17,259 nucleotides of DNA, from NCBI GenBank assembly GCA_964623915.1, contig CAZUVQ010000029.1, positions 1 through 17,259 of the forward strand, read 5' to 3'. Source of the DNA: CAZUVQ01 sp964623915. GTDB lineage: Bacteria > Bacillota > Clostridia > UMGS1883 > UMGS1540. The notes below the pieces were generated by a model, which saw nothing but the letters and a program-made list of their open reading frames with translations, ran no database searches and was not told the DNA's origin. Below, one piece after another: positions 1-6,412 of the stretch; the first letter of the stretch is position 1; each line of letters starts with the position of its first letter. The translations under genes and the position numbers were made by a program.

Positions 1-60
1 GATAATAAAGGCATCTTACAGGATTTGAACTTAGGATACAAACCAAATAGAATATTATAA
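1..60 (+). CDS. possible C-terminal stub of an upstream gene
   Basis: The first frame is open from the window edge for 19 codons and ends in TAA at 58-60 (last residues GYKPNRIL). It could be the end of a gene lying upstream. The other two + frames close within about 25 bases, so this is the only candidate. Nineteen codons is too little to name a family, and the open stretch may be chance. Confidence 0.2.
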   Translation, partial: DNKGILQDLNLGYKPNRIL

Positions 61-110
61 TATCAGATGTAAGAAGTCATAGGGCTTATATTTTTCATTA
101 AATTAAAAAC

Positions 111-116
111 GGAGGT
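111..116 (+). promoter_or_regulatory. Shine-Dalgarno site in front of the decayed gene
   Basis: A perfect GGAGGT lies 9 bases before the ATG at 126 and 4 bases before another ATG at 121. The 121 frame stops after 11 codons, so 126 is the likelier original start. A strong ribosome site in front of a short broken frame supports the view that a real gene once began here. Confidence 0.5.
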
Positions 117-125
117 AAAAATGAA

Positions 126-497
126 ATGGATAATAACAATATTCGCTATAGCTTGATAACTTCGCACAAGAGTTGTGCCGTGAAGCTGAAATTTGCGGAA
201 ATATCGGTACTCAAACCACAATCAGACAGACTGTATTATCAGAAAGGCTTGGTATAAATCCTACTGTAACATGGTCAAAAAGCGGTAATATTCAACTGAA
301 TGAAGAATTCACATTAACAGTATCACAAGGCTTCGACATGCTCAATGACATACGCGGTGGTATATTATCGAGACCGCGAAGGCGGAGACATCATTGAATT
401 TATCAAAGAAAACAATGAATGGGTGTTATATAAATGGCAAATAATCTGGTCGAGAACCGGAAGTGCAGAAGGGTTTATGTGGCCGTACATACGTTAG
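126..497 (+). pseudogene. decayed small gene of unknown function, two apparent frameshifts
   Basis: No single frame covers this stretch, but three pieces join into one plausible protein of about 123 residues. It starts at ATG 126 (MDNNNIRYS) and switches frame near 152, as if one base were missing, into a piece beginning LDNFAQELCREAEICGN. It switches back near 350 into a piece that runs to TAG at 495-497 and ends GSAEGFMWPYIR. The two shifts compensate each other. It has an SD at 111 and a strong terminator at 577, as expected for a monocistronic gene. The middle and end look beta-rich, with several Trp and Tyr residues. I do not recognise the family. Either it is a true pseudogene or the two indels are assembly or sequencing errors near a contig end. 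Confidence 0.45.
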
Positions 498-576
498 ATG
501 ACTTATTAAAGATAACCATTTGCCCGAGAGAACCGGGAGGAGGTTCTGGGATATATTTTGAAGCCGAGAGCTACGA

Positions 577-605
577 CGGGGCAAAGCTCGCTTTGCCCCG
601 TTTTT
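577..605 (+). terminator. strong Rho-independent terminator
   Basis: A perfect 10-bp GC-rich stem (CGGGGCAAAG, 577-586, with CTTTGCCCCG, 591-600), a CTCG loop and then five T's at 601-605. It ends transcription of the decayed gene and separates it from the agr locus. Confidence 0.9.
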
Positions 606-613
606 CTATGCAG

Positions 614-660
614 AAAACCATTGATTTGTCAGCTTTTACCGATAAGTGAATGGTTTTTAT
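614..660 (+). terminator. possible second, weaker hairpin terminator
   Basis: An inverted repeat AAAACCATT (614-622) / AATGGTTTT (649-657) with a 26-base loop runs into a T/A-rich tail. The loop is long and the stem AT-rich, so it is only a candidate back-up terminator. Nothing else gene-like is visible between 498 and 743. Confidence 0.3.
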
Positions 661-743
661 TATATTATGATGAAATTTAGCTTTAGAAAATCATTCAATT
701 TAAGGCACATAAATCCAAATAAAGGTGTTTAATGACAATAGTA

Positions 744-771
744 TTTACATTTGCAATTTTTGATGTATCAT
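744..771 (+). promoter_or_regulatory. candidate promoter of agrBD
   Basis: A TTTACA -35-like box (744-749) and a TATCAT -10-like box (766-771) are separated by 16 bp. The decamer TTTAATGACA just upstream (728-737) recurs upstream of agrA (3807-3816), so it may be part of a regulator site. Expected input is AgrA, as in other agr systems, but a LytTR consensus pair is not clearly visible. Confidence 0.4.
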
Positions 772-807
772 CTAATTAAAGTACTTTGACAGGTGTGATA
801 AATTTTG

Positions 808-1371
808 ATGCAAGGTATAATTGAGAAAAGCTCAGATTTTTTATCAAAAAAAATAAACTGTGATAGTGATACATATGAAAAAATTAAGTACGGTGTCAGT
901 ATCGTGGTATTAAACCTTTATAAGACTATACTTTTGATAATTATATCTTTATTATTAGGTATATTCAAATTTTCTTTGGTATTTTTAATAGCATATACAC
1001 TGCTCAGAGCCTTTGCAGCCGGAATACATCTGAAAAATGATTACTTATGTACTGCTATTGGGCTGTTATCTATGATTTGGCTTGTTTATCTATCGATATA
1101 TATTGATTTAAATATTTATATTTACTTTGCACTATATATATTAAGTTTTATCGCATATTACTTATATGCACCGGCAGCGACAAAGAAAAGGCCTATTGCA
1201 AAAAAAAGAATAAAACCACTTAAAATAAAATCATTAATTACAGTTCTTCTCTTTTTCTTAATTTCATTTATAGTTGGCAATGGAGTTTGGCGTAGTTTAA
1301 TTACGTATTCCGTTGTATTGGAGGCAATAAACATATTGCCCCTTACATATAAATTAACAGAAAGGGGGTAA
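808..1371 (+). CDS. agrB: AgrB-like accessory gene regulator protein (membrane cysteine protease)
   Basis: Integral membrane endopeptidase that cleaves the C-terminal tail of the AgrD propeptide and cyclises it to a thiolactone signal. From the ATG at 808 (SD-like AGGTGTG at 791-797) it has 187 residues, normal for AgrB. The start could also be the TTG just before, at 805. The catalytic pair is visible in AAGIHLKNDYLC: His74 and Cys81, seven residues apart as in S. aureus AgrB (H77/C84). The conserved Arg and Gly before the His (RAFAAGIH) are present. Several hydrophobic segments follow, and basic loops such as KKRPIAKKRIK lie after the catalytic region. The stop overlaps the SD of agrD, so B and D are translated together. 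Family assignment is secure; the identity of the processed peptide is inferred from the adjacent agrD. Confidence 0.95.
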   Translation: MQGIIEKSSDFLSKKINCDSDTYEKIKYGVSIVVLNLYKTILLIIISLLLGIFKFSLVFLIAYTLLRAFAAGIHLKNDYLCTAIGLLSMIWLVYLSIYIDLNIYIYFALYILSFIAYYLYAPAATKKRPIAKKRIKPLKIKSLITVLLFFLISFIVGNGVWRSLITYSVVLEAINILPLTYKLTERG

Positions 1372-1375
1372 TTGC

Positions 1376-1525
1376 TTGAAAAATTACATACGTAAACACA
1401 AGGCTTTATTTTTCGTTTCGCTCTGCACCTTTATTGTTACATTAGCAGAAACCTCTGTATCGGCTTGCTTGATACCTTGGCATTATGAACCTGCCATGCC
1501 CAAATGCTTAACTGATGAGGAGTAA
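1376..1525 (+). CDS. agrD: AgrD-like cyclic lactone autoinducer propeptide
   Basis: A 49-residue propeptide that starts at TTG 1376, with a strong AGGGGG SD (1363-1368) overlapping the agrB stop. Three parts are visible. The first is an N-terminal amphipathic or hydrophobic leader (MKNYIRKHKALFFVSLC, to about residue 28). The second is a core around Cys31 (SACLIPWH). The third is a recognition tail YEPAMPKCLTDEE with the P-x-x-L pattern that AgrB needs. This is the arrangement of the clostridial cyclic lactone autoinducer family. Cys31 should form the thiolactone. Aligning the PKxL motif with S. aureus AgrD puts one extra residue between the ring Cys and the tail, so the mature ring is likely six residues (C-L-I-P-W-H), or five if cleavage is after Trp35. 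It is the substrate of AgrB, and its product is the presumed ligand of AgrC. Confidence 0.92.
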   Translation: MKNYIRKHKALFFVSLCTFIVTLAETSVSACLIPWHYEPAMPKCLTDEE

Positions 1526-1549
1526 TATCCCATCTTTACACATCCTTTA

Positions 1550-1585
1550 GAGGATAGTGATTATTACTCACTATCCTCTTCTTCT
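1550..1585 (+). terminator. terminator of agrBD, overlapping the end of agrC
   Basis: An 11-bp perfect stem (GAGGATAGTGA, 1550-1560, with TCACTATCCTC, 1568-1578) and a 7-base loop, followed on + by a T-rich stretch (TTCTTCT). The agrC stop codon on - lies in the loop. On - the stem is not followed by T's, so it works best for the agrBD direction. Confidence 0.75.
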
Positions 1586-3026
1586 ATCCATATCTCCTGA
1601 ATAAACTTATTTTCTTTAATATATGTATTATTAACTGCATTACTATATTTATTAATAATAGATTTTACTATATTTAAGCCCCGACCCCTGTTATCGCTTT
1701 TGATTGAAGTATTCATAATATCAGAAATATTCACTTCTTTGGAACAGGAGTTTTCAATTATTATAGCGGTGTTATTTTGTTTTTTGAACAGAGAAATATT
1801 AATATATGAGCTCTTGATATTTTCGTTTTCTTGTATAGCATTATCTAAAAATATGCCGATTATCCGGCATATATCTATCACTTGCATTTTTATGTATATC
1901 GGTTCATCCACCTCTATGGATACTGAAATACCGCGGCTTTCTGCATTTAATACAGCGGTATAAATAATTCCTTGGAGTGCAATATCTTTGACATTATCCA
2001 GGGACTCTATATTAAACTTTTGTAGATGTAAGTGTTCTTGAAGCGGAGCAATATTTTCATAAAAATACTTTTTTAGAGCTTCAATATCATTATTGATAAT
2101 AAAAATTTGGAATGTTGAATATATTTTGATATAGTCGTGCTTAAAATTCATAACATCATTATACATTTTTTTTATAGAATCCTGAAATTTAATTGTAACC
2201 TCTAATTCTTTATTTGTTTCAGCCTTTTCCGTTTCTATCTTAANNNNNNNNNNNNNNNNNNNNNNNNNNNNNNNNNNNNNNNNNNNNNNNNNNNNNNNNN
2301 NNNNNNNNNNNNNNNNNNNNNNNNNNNNNNNNNNNNNNNNNNNTTAATTGTAACCTCTAATTCTTTATTTGTTTCAGCCTTTTCCGTTTCTATCTTAACA
2401 AAATTATTAAAGATCAAGAAAGAAGTACAAGAAAAAATTAAAAAAATACATAACAATATAATATAAATAAATTGATTGATTAATACACTTTTATAATACA
2501 GCGAAAAAATAAAAATACCGGCTAAAATGCAAAACAAGTTTAATGCTAATATATTTGGAACCATACCGTTCAAATTCTGATATATTTTATTTTTTTTCAA
2601 AAATAAAATTATTTTATACATGGCTTTTCTTATTGAAAAAATAAAGCCAACATATAATAACCCACAAAACAAATTGTAAAAGAAGGATTCTTTGAAATAT
2701 TCTAAATTTTTAAAAACTGATAATAATATTATCGATATTGTTAGAAACAATAAAAACTCAGTTATAAAACAGATTAATATATTAATTAAGCTTTGTATAA
2801 GACTTCCGTTTAATATGTAAAAATACACCAATAATGCAAATACTATTAAAGGTAAAGATAGGTATTCGAATGCCCCGAATGTTATAATATCACATGCAAA
2901 AACAATTAAAAATACCTTTAAAAATTCAGATAAGCTTTTATTTATCGTTGTTCCTAAAAATAATATTGTCAGTGAAAATCCCAATGATTGTGCAATACAA
3001 TTAAAAACATTAATTAATATCATCAT
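1564..3026 (-). CDS. agrC: AgrC-like sensor histidine kinase (intact once the assembly gap is closed)
   Basis: Membrane receptor kinase for the AgrD-derived peptide. The 5' half encodes 227 residues with about six hydrophobic segments, ending in FNNFVKIETEKAETNKEL. The 3' part carries the kinase core. The 100 N between them are flanked by the same 55 bases, and merging the copies gives one unbroken frame. Span 1463 minus 155 is 1308 nt, or 435 residues, close to S. aureus AgrC. Numbering on the merged protein: H-box NFKHDYIKI with phospho-acceptor His245, N-box LDNAIQE (342-348), G-box GRGLNIVKS (396-404). This is the GHKL/HATPase type of peptide-sensing kinase. Its start overlaps the agrA stop by 4 bases (ATGA), so the two are translationally coupled. 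No SD is seen before the internal Met at 2166, so the C-terminal part is not a separate gene. Confidence 0.92.
2189..2243. repeat. left copy of a 55-nt assembly overlap
   Basis: Identical to 2344-2398 and directly abutting the N run. The sequence lies inside agrC. It is best read as the shared end of two contigs, not a biological repeat. Confidence 0.93.
2244..2343. other. assembly gap, exactly 100 N
   Basis: A placeholder of exactly 100 N, the usual scaffold gap of unknown length. Because 55 bases on either side are identical and merging them restores agrC in frame, the true gap is probably zero and the contigs really overlap. Confidence 0.97.
2344..2398. repeat. right copy of the 55-nt assembly overlap
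   Basis: Same 55 bases as 2189-2243. The identity stops exactly at the gap side of each copy, which fits a k-mer-length contig overlap that was not merged. Confidence 0.93.
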
Positions 3027-3733
3027 ATTATTTCATCCATTCTCATATCGTTTGAATAATAACATATATAATTATTATCAAGTATCAATGTTTTATCAGA
3101 ACTGTTTACTTCTCTGACCTTAGCCTTATTTACTATTAGTGATTTATTACATCTTATAAATCTAGTTCCTAGATTTTTCATAATATCTTTTAAATTAGCC
3201 CTAATTTCAAATTTGCCATTTTTGTAATAAAAAACTATTTTGTGCGATTGTTTGATGCTTTCAATATAATATATATCGCTTTTTTTAATGCAAGCCTTTG
3301 AGTTTTTATTGGAAAGCGTTATAAGATTGTCACTTTTTGTATCTTGGCGGTTATATGCAAGCAACAAACAATCCTTAATTTTATTTGAAACATTTGGCTG
3401 ACCTTTAACTATATAATCCATTACTTCAAGCTTATACTCAAATGTCATGTTAGCCTTATCTTGAAATCCGGTTATAAAGACAATAAAACTATGCCAATCC
3501 TTTTCCCTGATTTTTGATGCAAGCGCAAATCCGTCTATGGAAGATTTTAAATCAACATCAAGAAAATATAATGTTACTATACTATTGTTTTCCACATACC
3601 TTAAAACCCTGTCAGCAGAAGTTGTGCATAATGATATTTCACATTTTAATAAGCTTGAAAGTATAGTATCTTCAACGCAGCTTTTAATATAATTTAAATG
3701 ATTAATGTTATCTTCACAAATTACAATGTTCAT
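3023..3733 (-). CDS. agrA: AgrA-like LytTR response regulator
   Basis: Cytoplasmic DNA-binding response regulator, partner of the AgrC kinase. It has 236 residues, the usual AgrA length. The receiver domain (about 1-125) shows the acidic pair Glu7-Asp8 (ICED), phospho-acceptor Asp59 in YFLDVDL (same position as S. aureus AgrA), Thr88 in FITG and Lys110 in YIVKG. The LytTR DNA-binding domain follows (about 135-236), with the typical FIRCNKSLIVNKAKV stretch. The start ATG at 3733 has SD AGAGGTG five bases upstream and a near-consensus promoter at 3756-3784. It precedes agrC with a 4-base overlap. Likely targets are the agrBD promoter and its own, but the binding sites are not certain from the sequence. 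Confidence 0.94.
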   Translation of the reverse strand: MNIVICEDNINHLNYIKSCVEDTILSSLLKCEISLCTTSADRVLRYVENNSIVTLYFLDVDLKSSIDGFALASKIREKDWHSFIVFITGFQDKANMTFEYKLEVMDYIVKGQPNVSNKIKDCLLLAYNRQDTKSDNLITLSNKNSKACIKKSDIYYIESIKQSHKIVFYYKNGKFEIRANLKDIMKNLGTRFIRCNKSLIVNKAKVREVNSSDKTLILDNNYICYYSNDMRMDEII

Positions 3734-3755
3734 ATAATCACCTCTTTTTCACATT

Positions 3756-3784
3756 ATTATACAATATTCTACATAAAAAGTAAA
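3756..3784 (-). promoter_or_regulatory. promoter of agrA-agrC
   Basis: Read on the - strand: -35 TTTACT (3784-3779), a 17-bp spacer and a perfect -10 TATAAT (3761-3756). Upstream are a GTTA-N5-TAAC dyad (3792-3804) and the decamer shared with the agrBD upstream region (3807-3816), both possible regulator contacts. Confidence 0.75.
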
Positions 3785-3915
3785 TACTTATGTTATTTTG
3801 TAACACTTTAATGACATTTTTTTCATTATGAAATAAGTAAATTTCTCTTTATTCAATATTTCATCGAGGCTTACAGCAAGGATGTGGTCTTTGCCAAAGC
3901 TTTAAAACTCGAACA

Positions 3916-3934
3916 AATATTGTCGAATATTGTC
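3916..3934 (+). repeat. tandem 9-mer, period 10
   Basis: AATATTGTC occurs twice in direct orientation (3916-3924 and 3926-3934), one helical turn apart, in the region upstream of the first small Cys-rich gene. It may be an operator or activator site for that gene; the function is inferred from position only. Confidence 0.4.
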
Positions 3935-3944
3935 TCTTATTGGG

Positions 3945-3978
3945 GTAACATATAAAAAAACATATCATATTATGTTAC
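3945..3978 (+). promoter_or_regulatory. inverted repeat just before the small Cys-rich gene
   Basis: A perfect 8-bp inverted repeat, GTAACATA (3945-3952) / TATGTTAC (3971-3978), with an 18-base A-rich centre, ends three bases before the SD AGGGAGGTG. It could be a repressor operator or an RNA hairpin in the leader. A -10-like TATAAA sits at 3951-3956, but its spacing to upstream boxes does not fit a clear sigma-A or sporulation-sigma promoter. Confidence 0.4.
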
Positions 3979-3995
3979 AGAAGGGAGGTGAAACG

Positions 3996-4322
3996 ATGAA
4001 AGGTTTACTTGAAAGTTCTTCCCATAACCTATCTAGCATGTTAGGTGAAACTGTTACAATATTTACTCAAAGTGGTGGTTGCTCAGGGCAGGGGTTCACA
4101 GGAGTAGTAATATCATGCAATGAATGCTTTGTAAGATTGATAACAAGCTTCGGCTCTGCGCCGGATAACGTGTTTGGAACAACTCGTAGCATATGTGATT
4201 GTAACTGTAAATCCTGTCGTAATTCTGGCTTCTGTGACGGGGACGACAAACACTTCAAAGTAGGTTCTGTAATAGATATACCTGTTGAAAAAATAGTAGC
4301 ATTTGCCCATAACGCTTTATAA
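3996..4322 (+). CDS. small Cys-rich protein, possibly Sm-like beta-barrel, function unknown
   Basis: 108 residues from ATG 3996, chosen because a very strong SD (AGGGAGGTG, 3982-3990) lies six bases upstream; an upstream TTG in the same frame has no SD. The pattern is a short N-terminal helix, then ETVTIFTQSG and GFTGVVISCNECFVRLI (strands with a central Gly turn), then a variable insert, then VGSVIDIPVEKIVAFAHNA. Strand-turn-strand followed by a closing strand (DIPxxKI) resembles small Sm/LSM-type barrels. The insert holds five Cys (67, 69, 71, 74, 80) in C-x-C-x-C-x2-C-x5-C, with further Cys at 29, 41 and 44, so a metal site or disulfides are possible. I believe similar small hypothetical proteins occur in Clostridia, but I know no function. 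The next gene looks like a relative. Confidence 0.75.
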   Translation: MKGLLESSSHNLSSMLGETVTIFTQSGGCSGQGFTGVVISCNECFVRLITSFGSAPDNVFGTTRSICDCNCKSCRNSGFCDGDDKHFKVGSVIDIPVEKIVAFAHNAL

Positions 4323-4364
4323 TATACTATTTTAACACATTACGAATTTCCCTCAAGAATATCT

Positions 4365-4390
4365 CATGCCCGGTTTTCTTGCCGGGTATG
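4365..4390 (+). other. GC-rich hairpin between the two small genes
   Basis: CATGCCCGG (4365-4373) pairs with CCGGGTATG (4382-4390), nine pairs including one G.U, with an 8-base loop. No T-run follows, so it is not a classical terminator. It lies about 18 bases before the SD of the next gene and may damp read-through or stabilise an mRNA end. Confidence 0.5.
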
Positions 4391-4420
4391 GGATTAACAT
4401 ATTTAGTAGAGGAGTGTACT

Positions 4421-4774
4421 ATGAGTAATTATTTTTTTGATAAGCTCTATGATTTTTTGCATAAACCCGTCAGAATTTACATAGATAGCGGTGACATAAC
4501 CGGAATGGCAGGATTTTTGCTCAGAATTAGTGATGACTATATAGAAATCATGTCGCTTTGCAGCAAAAAAAAATATCAGTATATGCCAAGAACCATAACA
4601 GCTATACCAATAAATAAAATAACGGCAATATCTTGTCATGATTACAGAAATTTACACATAGGCGAATGCAAATCTAAAACGGTAGATAAGTGTTATGTTA
4701 CAAACATTGAAAGAGTTCCGTTATTATTAATAATCGTATTGTTTTTGAAAAAATATAAATTTGGGGAGCATTAA
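4421..4774 (+). CDS. small protein, possibly Sm-like, with hydrophobic C-terminus, function unknown
   Basis: 117 residues from ATG 4421 (SD AGAGGAG at 4408-4414; the longer frame from 4379 lacks an SD and its start falls inside a hairpin). Residues 14-46 (KPVRIYIDSGDITGMAGFLLRI, then DDYIEIM) and 60-70 (TAIPINKITAI) follow the same order as the preceding protein: strand, Gly turn, strand, then an IPxxKI closing strand. The two are probably distant paralogues. Unlike its neighbour it lacks the Cys cluster, and it ends in a hydrophobic stretch (VPLLLIIVLFLKKYKF, about 99-114) that could anchor it in the membrane. It may be co-transcribed with its neighbour. Function is unknown. Confidence 0.65.
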   Translation: MSNYFFDKLYDFLHKPVRIYIDSGDITGMAGFLLRISDDYIEIMSLCSKKKYQYMPRTITAIPINKITAISCHDYRNLHIGECKSKTVDKCYVTNIERVPLLLIIVLFLKKYKFGEH

Positions 4775-4789
4775 TATGCTCCTTCTTCA
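4765..4789 (+). terminator. probable terminator of the small-gene pair
   Basis: A seven-bp stem GGAGCAT (4765-4771) / ATGCTCC (4776-4782) with a TAAT loop, followed by TTCTTCAT. The stop codon of the gene sits at the loop. The U-tract is imperfect, so strength is moderate. Beyond it, 4790-4884 is AT-rich with nothing recognisable. Confidence 0.6.
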
Positions 4790-4884
4790 TATTACAATTA
4801 CTATTTTTTATTTTTCGGTTAATATTTACCGTAATAAGCAAAAATAACATTATAAAATATGTCAAGTATTTTTAGCAATTAATC

Positions 4885-4913
4885 TTTCCAAATCTCTGAA
4901 TTTATGATAAAAT
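4885..4913 (+). promoter_or_regulatory. promoter of the MATE exporter
   Basis: TTTCCA (4885-4890) as a weak -35, a 17-bp spacer and TAAAAT (4908-4913) as -10, with the extended TG at 4905-4906. It lies 32 bases before the ATG at 4946. Confidence 0.55.
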
Positions 4914-4945
4914 ATGTAAAGTTAATATGAATTTTGAGGTATATT

Positions 4946-6319
4946 ATGGCTAAAATTAGATTTAATAGAATTACAATTAAAAATTTTCTTACTATTGCCA
5001 TTCCGCTTGCACTTCAAAACCTTGTTACAACTGCAGTAAGCCTTGCTGATAATGTAATGGTAGGCAGTCTTGGTGACAGGGCAATTGCAGCGGTAAATCA
5101 GGCAAATCAGTATTTTTTTGTTTTCAGTCTGATTCTTTTTGGAATATGTAGCGGGTCATCAGTTTTTATTGCACAGTACTGGGGTAAGCGGGACTACAAA
5201 AACATCCGGCATATTGCTGGATTAGGAGCGATAATAGGTTTTGTTGTGGGATTGTTGTTTGCCGCTGTCGGCACTTTTGTGCCGAGCAGTATAATGAAAA
5301 TCCTTTCGACAGATAGTAGTGTAATAGAGGCAGGTTCATTATACCTCAGAATACTTGCGCCATCCTTCCCATTGACAGCTGTTGCGCTTTCTGCGTCTTT
5401 CCTATTAAAAAGTGTAGAAAATGTAAAGCTACCGCTCTTCGCTTCTGTTGTGGCAATTTTTGTAAACATATTTTTCAATTGGGTTTTAATATACGGAAAT
5501 CTCGGAGCCCCCTCACTTGGTGTCGGGGGTGCGGCTTATGCCACGCTTATCGCAAGGATTGTCGAATTTTTAATTATTATTTACGGCGTATTTACATCTG
5601 CTGATTTTCTTCGCCGTAGTCTTTGGGATTATATAAGGATACCAAAGGAAATAGTAAGCAGCTTTATTTCTGTTTCATCTCCTGTTATCATAAACGAATC
5701 CATATGGGGGCTTGGAACATCTCTTTATACCGTAATATACGCCCGAACAGGTAACAGCCCTGGGGAGGGAACAGCAGCACTTGCTGCAATGCACATTACT
5801 TTGCTTGCCGATAAGCTTGCAAGTGTTTTCGTTTTAGGGATGGGGTACGCTGTCAGCATCATTGTAGGAAAGGAAATCGGCTCAAAAAGAAGACGAAGGG
5901 CTGAGTTTTCCGCTTATCAGTCTTCCTATCTTGCCCCGATACTCGGCGCGTTTTTTGCGGCAGTTTTAGTTGCTGTTTCCCCGTTATTCCTCAAATTGTT
6001 TAACGTCTCTGAAGAAGTGTCACTCAAAGCCGGGACTATGATAAAAATTCTTGTTGTTGCATTGCCCATAAAAAGTTTTAACCTTGTAAATATTGTAGGT
6101 ACACTGCGCGGCGGTGGTGATACACGCTATGCCTGTGCGCTTGATATCGGAGGCGTCTGGTTTCTTTCTATACCGCTAATTGCACTCTGTACCTTTGTTT
6201 TAAAACTTCCCATTGAGGTTGTTTATGCGGTTTCTTTACTTGAAGAGCTTATTAAATCCATACTTGTTTTCAGACGCTTGAAAGGAAGAAAATGGCTCAA
6301 TGACCTTGTTAATGAATAA
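4946..6319 (+). CDS. MATE-family multidrug/cation exporter
   Basis: Polytopic membrane exporter of the multidrug and toxic compound extrusion family, which moves drugs or metabolites out in exchange for Na+ or H+. It has 457 residues, the normal length, with about 12 hydrophobic segments in two pseudo-symmetric halves. Typical family stretches are seen: the N-terminal IPLALQNLVTTAVSLADNVMVG, SGSSVFIAQYWGKRDYKNI after the second segment, and in the second half GYAVSIIVGKEIG and LRGGGDTRYA. The start is ATG 4946, because TGAGGT lies five bases upstream; four in-frame codons further up lack an SD. It stands alone with its own promoter. Substrate cannot be told from the sequence. Confidence 0.9.
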   Translation: MAKIRFNRITIKNFLTIAIPLALQNLVTTAVSLADNVMVGSLGDRAIAAVNQANQYFFVFSLILFGICSGSSVFIAQYWGKRDYKNIRHIAGLGAIIGFVVGLLFAAVGTFVPSSIMKILSTDSSVIEAGSLYLRILAPSFPLTAVALSASFLLKSVENVKLPLFASVVAIFVNIFFNWVLIYGNLGAPSLGVGGAAYATLIARIVEFLIIIYGVFTSADFLRRSLWDYIRIPKEIVSSFISVSSPVIINESIWGLGTSLYTVIYARTGNSPGEGTAALAAMHITLLADKLASVFVLGMGYAVSIIVGKEIGSKRRRRAEFSAYQSSYLAPILGAFFAAVLVAVSPLFLKLFNVSEEVSLKAGTMIKILVVALPIKSFNLVNIVGTLRGGGDTRYACALDIGGVWFLSIPLIALCTFVLKLPIEVVYAVSLLEELIKSILVFRRLKGRKWLNDLVNE

Positions 6320-6343
6320 TTGTTTCTAATAGAAAAAAATCTA

Positions 6344-6372
6344 TTGACATAAGGCGAAATATATGGTATAGT
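6344..6372 (+). promoter_or_regulatory. near-consensus promoter of the pheB-hom-lysC operon
   Basis: A perfect TTGACA (6344-6349), a 17-bp spacer and TATAGT (6367-6372), preceded by TGG. Predicted start near 6379 leaves a leader of only about 34 bases, too short for a lysine riboswitch or T-box. Confidence 0.88.
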
Positions 6373-6412
6373 TTTTGCCAAGGACACATTTGTTTGCGGG
6401 GGGTGTACATTG

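Noticed and set aside
434..649. A 71-codon + frame starting MANNLVENR
   Set aside because: It runs straight through the strong terminator at 577-605 and overlaps the more protein-like frame that ends at 497. It has only a weak SD.
1700..1963. A + strand hydrophobic frame inside agrC
   Set aside because: It is the antisense of the kinase domain; AT-rich DNA opposite a coding region often gives such frames. No SD is present.
1564..2166. A separate GHKL ATPase gene starting at the Met at 2166
   Set aside because: There is no SD upstream, and the frame continues into the first half of agrC once the duplicated 55 bases are merged.
3815..3953. A 45-codon open stretch (FIEAYSKDVVFAKALKL...) before the small Cys-rich gene
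   Set aside because: It has no start codon and no SD, and no recognisable motif. It may be a gene relic, but support is too thin to annotate.
6373..6412. A lysine riboswitch or T-box before pheB-hom-lysC
   Set aside because: The promoter leaves only about 34 bases of leader, with no matching conserved core.
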